Source: Actinomortierella ambigua
Lineage: Eukaryota; Mortierellomycota; Mortierellomycetes; Mortierellales; Mortierellaceae
DNA: 64,000 nucleotides
Direction: 5' to 3'
Assembly (NCBI GenBank): GCA_016098155.1
Contig: JAAAJB010000019.1
Coordinates: 57,486 to 121,485 of the forward strand
The position numbers and the translations under genes are program-made. The notes under the pieces are model-generated. The model saw only the letters and a list, made by a program, of their open reading frames with translations, searched no databases and was not told the DNA's origin. This document shows, one piece after another, positions 34,751 through 47,080 of this stretch (positions within the stretch are counted from its first letter, which is position 1; each line of letters starts with the position of its first letter).

Positions 34751-37700
34751 TCAGTAGTCTTCTCTAGTATCGCCGTCTTTCTCCCTCTCCTTGTCAGCTG
34801 CTCCTCCCTGTCTTCCTTCTGTTGTCGAGCCCGTGGTCGGAGTCTTGGCTTTCGAGTCTGAATCTGGCATCGTCGACTCGAGCTTCTTCTTGAACGCGCC
34901 CCACAGGTCGCGGCTGACACCTGCGCCGACCCGCCAAAAGTCCGTCACCTCCTTTTCTTGCAGCGGCTCGTTGGACTTGAGACTATCCACAGAGAGCGAG
35001 CGCTGGTGCCGTTGGCGACGAGAGGCTGCCATTGACGATGGTGAATGGGTTGCTTCTGGTGCCTTTGGTTGCGATCCTGGTTGCGATGAAGGTGACACTA
35101 ACGACTTGACAGCCGCCGTCGCCGACTTTGGAGTTGCCGATGCTGCTGCTGAACGAGGCGTCGTTGAAGATGACGACGCCATGGGGTCCAATGTCGGATG
35201 CAGCGAGCCCGTCGTCGCAATGTTGGTCAGGATCCGTTTCTGGGAGGCTCGGATCAAGTCGCGGTCAAAGACTGCTCGCTTCTTACCGCCTGACCCTATT
35301 CCACCTGCACCGCTTCCAAGTCCTCCGCCTCCACTCACCATCACGCCCAGCACCGACTCTTCATTCACCCCAGTCTCGCTATGCGGATCGTCCAGCACCG
35401 ACGGCTGCTCGGGGATAGCCACCACATAGGCGACCGCCGTGCTCGTCGACCCAGTCATCTGTGAGATTGGTGGTGCCAAGCTAGATAAAGTGGTCGAAGA
35501 TGACATCGTCGATGGGGTCATGCTGCTACTGCTGGCGACACCAGGCGTTAGCATCGACATTGATGACAATGACGACGACGACATTGTAGACGGAGGTGCT
35601 CCCGCCGTCGTCGTCACCATCGTCAAGAGCGTCCTTCGCCGCCCGGTAAGTTGATCCGTGGGGGTCGACATGCCACGCTGCTGCTGCTGCTCTATCAGAG
35701 TCGTACCCGTCTCGCCCTGATCAAATACCACTGCCGTCGTCGTCGTCTTGCGCTGCTCATACGAGTCGCCAGATCCCCGCTGACGGTTCATGCCCCCAGC
35801 AGCTGCCGCTGACAGTGACAGGGACGGGTGTGGACGATCTTCTACCACCGTGGCTAGGTGTGTCCGCTCGTACTCACGCTCAAGTTCTTCCGGGTCTTGG
35901 TCCAGGATCTCGACGCTGACCTTTGCACTACCGCCTGTGCTCGTCGAAGCCAGCGATGCCGGTGTTGCCACACTCTTCCCCTTGTGGCCGCCAAAGCTCA
36001 CTGACTGTGGGTGCGGGACAGCACTACCATTTCCATGTCCTTGCACTGCTGCTGTTGTTCCATGTTGAGCACCGCCAAAGAGGGCTCCAAGCTCACTCTT
36101 GATCAAGGCAAAGGGCTGTTGTTGTTGCTGCTGCTGCTGTTGTTGCTGTTGCTGCTGTTGCTGAAGACGCAGATAAGAAGCCGCATCTGATGGCGGCGGC
36201 GCAAATGCCTCTGCAGATCGCGGCATGTGACCACCAGAGCCAACAGACCCAGTGCTGACCGAGGACGCGCCCGCATCGCCTTGTCCACCGCCCGTGCTAC
36301 CTGCAAAGAGCGACGGCACGTTCGACGACGACCGCCGCGACTCAATCCACGACGGTGCCGTGGTCGAGGACGGCGTCGAAGCCACCGAGGGCGTGTAGAC
36401 CGAGGTCGACGAGTGAATGCTGGGGATCGCTCGAGCTCTCGAGTGAATTCCACCCATGGTAGGGCCGCTGCCCTGCGAGCCAACAACGGTGAGATTCGAC
36501 ACGAGCATAGAGGCCGCCGACGATGATGGGCCCGAGGATGCAATGCCGCTACCATCGACACCCGCCACCGACGAAGACGAGGACGAGACCGTTGCCGCAC
36601 GGCCTGGTGTCAAACCTTTGCCCATCGTGTTGTCTACGTTGGCGGTCAGGGCGACAGAGGCATCGCTGATAGCAGTGGCACTCGTACGAATGGGGCTATT
36701 CTCATCTCGACCACCGCCGAGCACTGCAGCAGCACGACCGGATACTTTGGTCGCGCTAGGCGACGCTGGCGTCGACAGTGAAGCCCAGTGCTCCTCAAAC
36801 ACATCCTGATGCGTCACTACGCTCAAGGCCGGTCCCGTAGCCCTACCTGCCATAGAGCGTAGTCGTGCGGGCGAGGCTAGCAGCGATCGCTGTCGCTGCG
36901 GCGTCTGTCTTTGACCTGCTGCAACACTTACACCACCGCTGCTGCTCGTGATAAGGAGGCTAGTGCTCTTGTTCGGGCTGCTGTAGAACGCCAAGGGCGT
37001 TGGTAACGACGTCAAAGTATCCTCAGGGTCATCGTCCTCGTCCTCTTCTCCCTGAGCGTACGCAGCAGCAGCTGCTGCCACTTGTCCAAACGACGAGGGC
37101 TCCATCGTAGGGCTGGTCGAAAAGCCTTGGTGGGCACGGTCTGTGAGTCCCATGTGCATCGAACGAATCGAGGGCAGTGACCGCGCCAGCTGCGCTTCCG
37201 CTTGCGGCGCTTGGCCTTGGATATCGAGCCCCATGGACGTTGGACTGACATTGGCCGAGACGATCAAGGTTGATGCCAATCCTTTGTTGGCTGGCGAGAT
37301 TTGGATCGGAAGCGAAGGCTGACGAGACCCTCCTCCTAAGCCACCGCTACCACTTGCGATGGATGCAAGGCTATCCTGAGTGCTACTCTCGCCTCTTCCG
37401 CCAGGCAGCCCACTCCACTTGCGTGCCGGCGACGCAGCCGCAATGTTGGTCAAAGACGCCGCGGCCGATGATAGCTTGGAAGCCGTGGCTGATCGATACA
37501 ACGTCACTGCAGTCTTACCACCGCTGCTTGGATCTAGTGGCTGTCTGCTCGACGTCGCCAGACTGCTGCTGCTAGTGCTATTGCTGACATTTGCTGTCGC
37601 TGTCGCTGTTGCTGCCATGGCGGTGCTGCTGGTGCTGCTAATCGTCTGGGCTGTCAGGGTCCGCCTCGGCGTCGAGATCCAGGCCGTCTCCGCGAATACC

Positions 37701-40700
37701 TTGGACGTCTCCGTCGTCACCGCTGTAGGCTTGCGCTGCGCGAGCATGCGTGGGTCGACTGGGGTCGTAGTGGAGTCCGCCCTAGCGCCGGTCGTATCTG
37801 CTGCTGTTGCTGCTGCTGCCATTGTTGTGGTTGTTGTTGTCGTACCAGCAGCAGAGGCAGTGGCGGCGAGGAGAGCTGCCGCTGTGAGGTTGGTGGTACT
37901 GTTGTTTCCTGTCAGCCCACCACTGCCTGCTAGACTCGCTGCCTGCACTGATGAGTTTCCACTGCTGTTGGCGCCACCACCACCACCACCACTACCACCC
38001 CCTCCAAAGACTTTGCTAAAGAAGCCAGAAACGCCTGTGGACGCTGTTTCGAGGATCTTTGGTCGATCACGCTTCTTGCTCAACAACGTCTTGAAGCCTG
38101 ACAAGGCGTCACTGCCCGAGCCTTCCTCGGCAATATCGCCCAGCCGTCGCCGGCGTCCATCCTTGCCATGGCCAGACTCCAACAAAGCTGAGGATACGGC
38201 TGCCGCTGCTGCGGCGGCCGCTACTGCCTCGTCGTTCTCGAGTTCGTCCTGGAAATCTTTTTCGGCCCGCAACCGGTCCTGCTCGACTTTTTGGACATAG
38301 CTCAGCTGGAGCTCGTTGATCGTCATCCGCAACCTGCCAATCTCGGACAGCATTTCTTGCACAAGGTGGGCTAGCGGGAAAAATTCCTCCACCGAAAAGT
38401 TCCAGTCCATCTCGTCCGACAGCGCATCATCGTCATCATCGTCGCCCTCTTCATAGTCAGATGACCCATACTCTTCTTCGCCGTCGTCGTCATCCGCTTC
38501 GCTGCCACTGACTTCACTGGCACTACTCATACGAGCACTAGTTCCCGACCCCTCGCTACCATCGTGGTGACTTCCACGCCTCGCTGCACCGTTGCCGCGG
38601 CGGCGGTCCATATACCGCGAAGTAGTCCGACGCAGCGACACCGTATCGGCAGCCGCAGTCCTCATGAGTTCGTCCTCGGGTTCTGCGACCTGGGCCTCGA
38701 CCCACCGGAAGCGCTCGCCCAGGTTGTTAACGTCCGTGAGGACGTTTTCGATGACCGAGTTGGACATTTGCGAGAGGGCATGGATATCAAACGTCCGTTG
38801 CAGCCGGCGGTTCAAGTCCCGCGTGTCCGAGCGCTTCAGCCGTTCCAGCAGCTCAACCGCCAACGTGTGCAGCAGCTGGTAAGGGCCATGGTGGTGTCCC
38901 ATGTGCCGTACTGAAAACTCGGAGATGCCGCTCGTTTCCGATGGGAACCGTCGCTCCTCGCCGCTCAACCGCTGTCGCCGTGGGATGTATGGCGACCGCA
39001 TGATCGGTGACTTGGTCGATCGCGAGGTTTGGAGTCGCTGGTTGAATGAGCGACGCTTCCGTGGCGCCTTGGTTGTCTTGCCCTCCTCCTGAGATGTCTC
39101 TGATGGAGTCTTGACGACGTTTGTGTTGATCGTCAGCGGTGGAGGTTGCAAGTGTTGCGATTTGGACGGAGAACCTTGCTCAGCTGCAATTGTGCTGGAT
39201 CGCGACGGCATGTCGTGGGCACCATGTGTTTTGCTGGCAAGGTCACCCTCAATGTCATCTGTCACCTCCGTTGGAACTGTTGAGACGGTCACGGCAAGGG
39301 CATTCATCAAAGTGGAATGGTCCGTGGTCGTGGTCGTGGATTGGACTTCGGCGCCTCCCTCCAGTGATACTCTGGCCCGTGGTGGAGACGGCTGCTGGGA
39401 GTGTTGTTGCGAACCTTGCCCGCGACCGCCGCTAACCATCCGCATCTCCAAATTATGCTCCTCAAGGTCGGATTGGTCCATGGTGGAGGCCACCCGGTCC
39501 TTGCCCTTTCCACCACGGTGAGCCGACCGAGAAGTCTTACTCCGCCTCGACACCTTGGACCGGATGCTCATCGTCTCGATGTCCATCTTTTTCTGGTCAA
39601 ACGCGGCAATCGTATGGACCGATTGCTGCTGTGTCACGGCCGCAGCCACTACACCTACCCGCCATGCCTCCATCATCCGCTTGCGCTGCTCCGCCACGCG
39701 CTGCTCGGCCAGCTCGGGATTCAAGTACCGTGCCGAGTCTGGCCCGAAGCTCTGACTCGAGCCACCACCGCCAGCACCGCCCATGATGCCATGGATAGTG
39801 CCTCCGCTGAGGCCCATCACACTCGTCGAGTACAGCCGTGGCGAGTATTGCTGGCTCTGGCGTTGCGATCGTCGTAGACTATAAATCGATCCTGGTCTTC
39901 CCTGGCGGGACCGGTACGGGTACGATGACCCTTTGCCGATACTCGTCGTCTGCCAGGGCTCCGACAGTCGACGTCGCTGGCGTAGTGACACAAAGTCTTG
40001 CTCGGACACACTCTTGTCGTGCAGTGAAAATTGCGGGTATTTCGGTGTGTTTCGATCCAGCGCCGACACGGCAGACTCGAGCCGAATCATGTCGTACTCA
40101 CTCATCCGTTTGCCTGTCAGGTCCAAATCCAGCGGTCCCACTCGCGACTCGTCACCAAGCTCAGACTCTGACATCGCTACCCCTGCCGAGAAGGCAGCGG
40201 CGTTGGCAGTGGGCACTGGGGTTGATGTGTCATCTCGAGGGTCGGGTTGTTGCTGCTGAGGCGGTGGAGCACTGCTGCTGGACGCAGCGAACGGTGCGGT
40301 AGACTGGATTGACAGCCGCTTCGCTGTCTCGAGTCCTGACGAGAGCAACGAAACAGAGCTTGTCCGGTTGAGCTGAAGCTGCTCTGGCTCATTTTCCTCA
40401 TCGAATTCCTCGCCGTCGTAGTCCATATCACCGCCCGCCACATGCTGCTCTTGGTCTAGCATGATACCCTCTGCAAATGCACCCTTGATGGGTGTACTAG
40501 AACTGGAATGTGGCTGTAGGTGCTGTTGCTGTGGTCCTGCTGGTGTTCCATGCTCGCGCGAGGAAGACAGGGTAGCCATTGGTTCTTCCTCGTATACTTC
40601 ATCATCTTCCTTGGAGCTGCTTGTGTCACTCATAGGCGGGTTGAGACCGCCAAAGGCTGCAAGCTCATCGCCGAGCGTAGCTGGAGGCAGAAGGATCTTG

Positions 40701-43700
40701 GTTGTCGGACGACTTGAAGACCGAGAGTGGCCCTGTAAATGTAGAAATGGTTGCCATTTTTGTCCATTCACGTGTAAGGTTAAACGGGAAAACAGACATA
40801 CATGGCAAGAAAGGGTTGAGTCAATAGTATACACAGACGACGTTGATATATCAAATAGAAAAAAGAAAAATAGAGGAGACGGAGGCATGAATTAATATTA
40901 GGCATCTTAATATCATGGTTCACTCACCCTCGAATGTAAGCCTCCGATAGACTAAGGAGGTGGATCTGAAGTTCACGGACGTCCCCAATACAACATCACC
41001 CTGCTCTTCGCGCAAGAACCACCAAGAGCATATCTGGAGATATAGAAAGACACCCTACATCTCACCTGTTGGTCCCAACACCCCTACCCTGTTCCCACCT
41101 CAAAGACACCCCGGGATGCAAATGTGACATGTAGAAAGCAAAAGTTCCTGCCTGATTTGGTTGTCTATCCACGATGGGATTGTATCCATATCCTTCCTGT
41201 CAATGAATTATTGCCCGGATATGAATGCCTTCTAATGTCTAGTTCATTGTGTTGGGTGATTCTAGCTGTTCACTACGGTGGCGAATCAGGTAGATGGCTG
41301 GCTGAATGGAGCCAGGATCGACAGTGCCTTTTTTTTTTTTTTTTTTTTTTTTAGGGGGGGGGGTTTCCCCTCCCTTGGGAGGTACCCCCCTTTTTCCAAA
41401 ATTGAATGGTTGNNNNNNNNNNGCGGTGGGCTTTTTTTTTTTTTTTTTTTTTTATAGGATGGGTGGTAAAAGGATGAGATTGAGGTTGCCCGGGATGCCA
41501 AGAAGGGGTTCAATAATGGGGATAATCACCAACAGATGGAAAGTGGAAAAAAGAAAGGAAAATAGCAGGTCGTATAAGGACATGATTCAGAGGAAGTAAA
41601 AAAAAGAAAAGAAAAGAATAACACCCCTCAAACACACGCACACACCGCAACTCACTCCTTCCGTTCCATCCTTGAGACCTTGCCCTTTCCGGTTCGTTTT
41701 TTTATCCGCCAAAAAGGTTGCCAGTAGTGGAGCAACAAAACAGAGGTACTGACGGGAAAACAAGGAGTACTTACCGCAGCAAAAGCATTAATGAGACTCG
41801 TTCCTTGATCATCACTGCCGCTTCCCGAGTCTGAGACCAAATGTTCCGCGTCCTCGTCGAAATCAACCTCGTTCTTCATATCATCTTCGTCCGAGCGGTC
41901 CTCGCGCTCCGTGCCTGAATCCAGCATGTCCATATCGGCATACGTGTACTGTGACTTGCGAGAACGGTGGCTCGAGGGTGACACGCTACTCGACTCATCC
42001 ACAGAGCTCCTCACGGTCCTGCCCGAATTGGATGTCTGCGAAAGGCGTTTGTGTCCCAGCGTCGGCGTACCACTGCCTCGTCGCAGCTCCGAAGTTGAGG
42101 TCGAGGTCGAGACTGTCTGAATGCCGGAGGTATCTACATGATGACGATGGTGGTGGTGGTGGTGTTTGCGTGGCGATTTCAGTTGTGTCGAGGAATCCGA
42201 TGCCTTTGAGAGTTTTCGATGCGACGACTTTTTGGTCTTGTCGCGATGCCCTTGCTGCTGGAGATGCTGTTGCTGCTGTTGACTGTACAATCGATCGAGC
42301 TCACCAAAGACGTTGCCACGGACACCTGGGAGGTGGAAGTGATGATGGTGGTGCTGCTGCGAAGGAGCCATAGCCGTGGTCATGTAGGGTGGTGGGGAAC
42401 CAGGGACAGATGTTCCCAGTGTTCCAATGTGGCTGACAGCGTCCAGGCCTGGGTAGGTGGGATCCAATCCGCTCCATGCGCTCCTTGCCGTTCTCAGACT
42501 GCTGGCCATCTCGTCGCCATGGTGCGCGCAGCATCCTCCCAAAGCATGGCTGTGTTCAAAGTCCTCCACCTGTGTCCTCAGCACGAGCACCTCGTTGCGA
42601 GCATCCTGCAGCAGATCACGGTACTCGCCTAGCTCCGACCGCAATGTCGAGTTGGTGGTCGCAAGCTCCTTGATAAGCGAAATGAGCTGGTTCTGTGCAG
42701 CGAGTGGTGGATCCATGAACGATGAAGAGTAAGTCGGCGACGATCCTGGAGAGTAGTTGGCGGGGACCGATCCTTGACTGTTTGACTTTTCCTGAAACTG
42801 TTGTGCAAGACTTCCCTGAGGTGGCGAGCACAGTCGGTCGGTGGTCTCCTTCAGCCACGCAAGGGCCTCTTTGCTCTCGCGAGCCAACTCTTGCTCCTGT
42901 TGCTGCCGTTTCATCATCTCGTACCGCTTGCCCAGGGTTTCGTATTTGGTTTGGACAGTCGATAACTTTTGGCGCAACGTGCGTTCGGACTGTTGGGCCT
43001 CTTGCAACTGATCCTGGAGAGCCTCGATGGTCAGCCGACTGGCATCCTCTCGTTCCTGCAGTGCCTCGCGCTTGATTCGCTCTATCCGCAGCAAGTCCGA
43101 GTCTCGGTGTCCGTCATCCACCTCCTTCGTCAACTTGTACAACCTCTGCTCCGTGTACTCGAGCTGGCTAGACATGAGCATCAATCGCTTGGCTGCCCGT
43201 GTTTGGTCGCTTACTGCCTGCAGTCGGGCCTCATCTAGCTCCTGGTTCATCTTGGCCAGGTCCCGGCTTGTTGTGGCCAGCTTTTCAATCTCATGTAGGG
43301 CAGACCTCAGCTGTTTGGTAGATGGGACGATGACATTGGAGGAGAAGAGAAAACAAAAAGTAGTACAAAAGAAAAAAAAAGTTTAGATGATCTAGTTCTA
43401 TTGCACAATCCTCCAGAGTTGTTGTGCCACCGTTGAAAACATGGTTTGTGCCGTGAGAACGTGGGAGAGAGGGTGGTTCATCTTCCTACTTCCCACATTT
43501 CATCTAAATGTTCCCACCCTTTGTTGGTGCTGTGGTTTGTGTAGGTGTAAATGCGCTGGTCCTACCCAGACAAGACTCTGGATCCTTCTCCTCCGCAGGT
43601 GCAAGACATGCATAGCTTGCAAGCTTTAGCAAAGCAAAAAAAAGTTGAGAGCTTCCAATTTCCCCAGACCAGTCCAAGCTACTTTCTCCTCACTTTCTCT

Positions 43701-45221
43701 CCCCTCACTTTCTCTCCCTCTCCACTTCTTCCTCTCTCAACTGAGTAAAGTGTGTCCATTGCAGCCCCCTCTACTCTTGATCGGTTGTTGAATTAGAGTT
43801 GTACCATGAGTCCTGCCGCGCATGCATTGTTCTTATGAATGTGCCTTATAGAGCAAACGGGAAGGCAATGATGACCCAGCCAAAAAAACATGTAAGACTC
43901 TTGCTCCACGCCTTGTCTAGTGCACGCACGCACGCACGCACGCACTATATTTCACTCTCTCCCTTTTTCACTTGTTCCCCTATCTTCCAGGATCACCCTC
44001 TCCCCGTCTCATATTCCTCATCCATGCCTCATGCCCCTTCCCCTTCCCCCATCCGTCCCCTTTCCCTATATCTCAGTGCTGCAGGTTGTGTGTGTTCGCA
44101 TGAAAATGTGCTCACTGAATCCTACTCCTCAAAAAAAAATAATGAATCTTGTCATAGAAAGCACATACACACGCAAAGAACCAAATAAAGAGTCGAAGCA
44201 AAACCGATATACAAACACCAACGAAATGTGGGGCGAAGCATGCATCAGACGAGGAAGGAGGGGGGGGAGATGGAGAGCACACTATTCATAAAATGTTGTC
44301 TATCCTCGTCATGGTCACCTGGTCTTGTTTCTTTTTCCTCGGCATCGTTTCACCCAATGGAAGGGAGAAAGGAAGACAAGAAGAAAAAAAGGCAGAGCAA
44401 AACGGGCATCGACTCAACTGCCTCACGCATAAGCGCACGCACCCGCATCCGCACCGCGATTTTTTCTTTTTCATTATTGTTGCCAAGAATGAGTCAAACA
44501 CAGGGAGGGGGGGGGGGGCAACTGTGTTTTGTTTCTTTTCACTCAGCCTAATCTCGCGTGTCAGATCCAATCCTTCCACCATGGGATGGGCGGGTGGGGG
44601 TGAGTGAAGGGGGGGGGAGGCAGAGAGGTCAAAACATTTGTGTCTCTCTTTGACCCTTCTCTTTACTTCTCTCCCTTTCTTCGTTGCCCTTGGGGAGCCC
44701 CCCACTCAAACTCGACCTAACCTCCTCCCCTTGCCGCTGCCCGGGATCGTTCCTTTTTTTGGGACATTGGTTTCGTCAGAGCCAGGGCAAAACAAAAACA
44801 GCACTTTGTGATCGAGAAGGTTGGGTGGTTTATAGTGAGAGGGAGAGTTGCGCGCGGGGGAGGAGAGAAACAAAGTGTGAAGGGGGGGGGGTCACTTGCC
44901 TCACGCTGAAGTTCGGTCACAATCGGGCGATGTTCTTCGTCAAGCCTTTCTTGTTCTGACATGTGGTGCACACCCAACAATGATGTTACGTACGTGTGTG
45001 CAGGTGTATGTGTATGTGTGTGTGTTTTTTTTTTCAGGGTCAACGTGGTGGTGACAAGTTGGAGCGTGTTGTTGTTTGTCGTGTTGTTGTTGTTGTTTCC
45101 GGTGGACAGGTGCACAGATTCGACGCAAGAAAAAAGGAGGACGAGTCCGAGAAGAAGAAAATGTGAAGTGGAGTAATGACGGACAGAGGTATCCAAGCGA
45201 AAGAGAGAGGAAGAGAAAATA

Positions 45222-45254
<33 letters not shown>

Positions 45255-45783
45255 GCGAAAGCGTTTGTTAGCCCATGGGCGCTGTCGAATTACTGAGAGC
45301 CATCCACAATACCACGACTGTGGAGCTATGGAGATGTGCTGTTGTTGTTGTCGTGGTTGTTGCTGTTGTTTTCTGTTGCCCGTGAAGCATCTGGCCACCC
45401 TTGAACATTTCGCCTTTCTTCTTCCTTGTTCGTGTTGTCTTCAGTGTATCCACCAGATCTTAACATGAGTCTCAGCAAACTCTTTTTTTTTTTCCTTTCT
45501 TCCTTCCTCTTCTTTATCTTCCTCTCCATGGTCACTGCGCGGTTAGAGTGTGGTTTCGTTGGCGGATAGGTTGGTTGGCTGGCTGGTTAGTTGGTGGAAC
45601 GAGACAGAAGGAAGAAGAGATGAGAAATTCCATCCGATACTTACCAGCTGTGGACATCCGCTCGTGAGTACGTTCCTTGATGGTGATAATACGGTGCTCC
45701 ATTGTTGTCTCGATCCAGTGCGGACAATCCTGTCCCTGGGCACAGTAGCAGCCCTCCGAGTCCAACAGACTCATGGAGGCCAT
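34751..45783 (-). CDS. Giant coiled-coil, low-complexity protein of unknown function (4 exons)
   Basis: Proposed exons in transcript order: 45783-45645, 44955-44900, 43310-41775, 40732-34751, giving about 2570 residues. I do not recognise the family. Residues about 40-300 form long coiled coils (ATTSRDLAKMNQELDEARLQ; EREDASRLTIEALQDQLQEA), followed by a helix block (NQLISLIKELATTNSTLRSE). Then come His/Ser-rich and acidic segments. Around residue 1190 there is a compact, conserved-looking helical region (LLHTLAVELLERLKRSDTRD), with a second after an acidic run (SVEEFFPLAHLVQEMLSEIG). A polyQ tract encoded at about 36118-36172 and long Ser/Thr/Ala tracts follow. The end (TDFWRVGAGVSRDLWGAFKK) again looks conserved. 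Layout suggests a cytoskeletal or cortical scaffold, which is only a guess. The introns (689, 1589 and 1042 bases) are far longer than elsewhere, and intron 2 uses a GC donor. It could be two genes split at the gap-bearing intron. Confidence 0.65.
36118..36172 (-). repeat. CAG/CAA-type polyglutamine tract
   Basis: About 17 consecutive Gln codons (TTG/CTG on the plus strand) lie near residue 2100 of the giant coiled-coil protein. The CAA/CAG mixture is typical of a coding simple-sequence expansion and would be length-variable between strains. Confidence 0.85.
40733..41774 (-). other. Long intron 3 of the giant coiled-coil gene, containing an assembly gap
   Basis: The donor GTAAGTAC after GCTGCG (ends 41775) and the acceptor TTTCTACATTTACAG (exon resumes at 40732) are both in phase 0. 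At 1042 bases it is several times the usual intron length in this window. No coding exon is visible inside, but the gap and homopolymers may hide one. Confidence 0.5.
41329..41453. other. 10-N assembly gap flanked by homopolymer runs
   Basis: Ten N lie at 41413-41422. To the left are a T run (41329-41352) and an immediate G run; to the right is a T run (about 41432-41453). The stretch between, with long runs of G, C and T, looks like low-quality read ends rather than real sequence. Confidence 0.95.
43311..44899 (-). other. Intron 2 of the giant coiled-coil gene (GC-AG type)
   Basis: The donor GAG|GCAAGT (exon ends 44900) and acceptor ACCAAACAG (exon resumes at 43310) give matching phase 0. 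GC-AG introns are a known minor class, and GCAAGT is their usual donor. The 1589 bases include pyrimidine-rich stretches, a (CACG)n tract near 43923-43942 and G runs at 44252, 44506 and 44884. No exon is recognised inside. Confidence 0.5.
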
Positions 45784-47080
45784 GTGGTTTGTGGAAAAGG
45801 GTGGTGGTATATTGGGTGGGTTTGTAGTGAGGAGTGGGCACGTCTAAGACGGACAGTGGGGAGTCAACGACACCCACAAAAGCTTCAAAGTGTGCGTGTT
45901 TGTGGATATGTTTGCGGGGAGAGTCTGTGTGCGTATGTGTGCGTGTGTCAGTGCTGAGAAAGATGGGTGGGGTCCGTGGAAAAGTGCCTATTCGGTCGAC
46001 TTTATCGGCTGTTGGCGAAAGAGAGTGAGAGTTTTTCTGTGAATGTGTGAGTGAGAGAATGTGAGACGGGAAGAAGCGAACTTGATGACAGACAAAAGGC
46101 TCTGTATAATGAAAGACCTGCTACTGTGGCTGTCAGCAAGGATAAGGGGGGGGCGGGAGGAGGGATGAATGAACGAACGAATGAATGAATGCAGTAGTAG
46201 AAAAGAGAAGAGGAGAGAGATGAATGAGGTTTCGAGGGACCCAAAGAGGACGACGCCAAACAAGGGGGAAAAAGGGAAAGGGTGGCCCGCCCAGTGGGTG
46301 GGTTGGGTGAATGTATGTGAGTTTGAGAGTGTGGACATGAAAAGTCGGTTCAGCCAGCCAGGGGTAAAATGATTTGACTGGGCACTGATCTCTTCGGTTT
46401 CGTACTCATCCATTAAGCTCGTCCGTGATAGGGCACTGATGGTACCTGGAGGGCGGAACTCTCCTCCCGCTCTCCGATTGATTTTCACAGGGATCAGCAC
46501 CATCGGCGCCAGCTCGCTCTCCTCTCCGCGCTCTAACTGCACCCTTTTCGCCGTTGCCTCCACTCACAGGCTCTCCTTTTCCTTTCAGAGACCCTTCGCT
46601 CCACCACTCTCTCTCTCTCTCTCTCTATGCAGCAAATAAACAAAAAAAAAAATTTTTTTTTGCCTGTCGCCCTGCTGCAAGTCAGGTCGTCCACCAAGAG
46701 GGCGATCCCTGAGCTCCTACCTCTCTTGGCTCACATTATTGAACGTAGCCAATGTTTACTGCGATTCTCCTTTCAAAGGAGCTGACTCAATGCATCCAAA
46801 AAACGTCATGTCATCATCGAAAACTATGGCCTCTACCAACTACGTCGTTACATCCCCAAAAAAAACGAAAGGTGAGAGGCTGCAGTCTACCGTTTTGCAG
46901 GTCTTTTATAGTACACGGGGCATTGAGAAGACAAGATAAAAAAAAAAGGAAAGAGGACTCTAGCATAATGTACAAAGCAAAAGGGTAAGAAAAAAAAAGG
47001 AGGTCGGAGAGAAGGATGAGAGTTTGACTGCTCTCGGTATTGCGCTCGGTTAGGATAGTTGATCTTTCCTCGCTAGTTCG
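45784..47080. other. Intergenic/5' region upstream of the giant coiled-coil gene
   Basis: This 1297-base stretch lies between two minus-strand genes. It contains purine-rich low-complexity sequence and (CT)n near 46602-46625. An open frame at about 46410-46560 (minus) was considered as an upstream exon but lacks an ATG at its start and a good acceptor. The promoter of the giant gene is expected here. Confidence 0.5.

Noticed and set aside
37380..38300. 306-codon plus-strand frame opposite the giant coiled-coil gene
   Set aside because: Antisense of Ser/Thr/Ala low-complexity codons gives hydrophobic Val/Leu/Ala runs that mimic a membrane protein; no family match.
46407..46560. Minus-strand frame (…APMVLIPVKINRRAGGEFRP…LMDEYETEEI) as an upstream exon of the giant gene
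   Set aside because: A donor at 46405 is in phase with a weak acceptor near 45771, but the frame has no ATG at its start, a stop codon directly precedes it, and the acceptor lacks a good tract. Transcript data would be needed to reinstate it.
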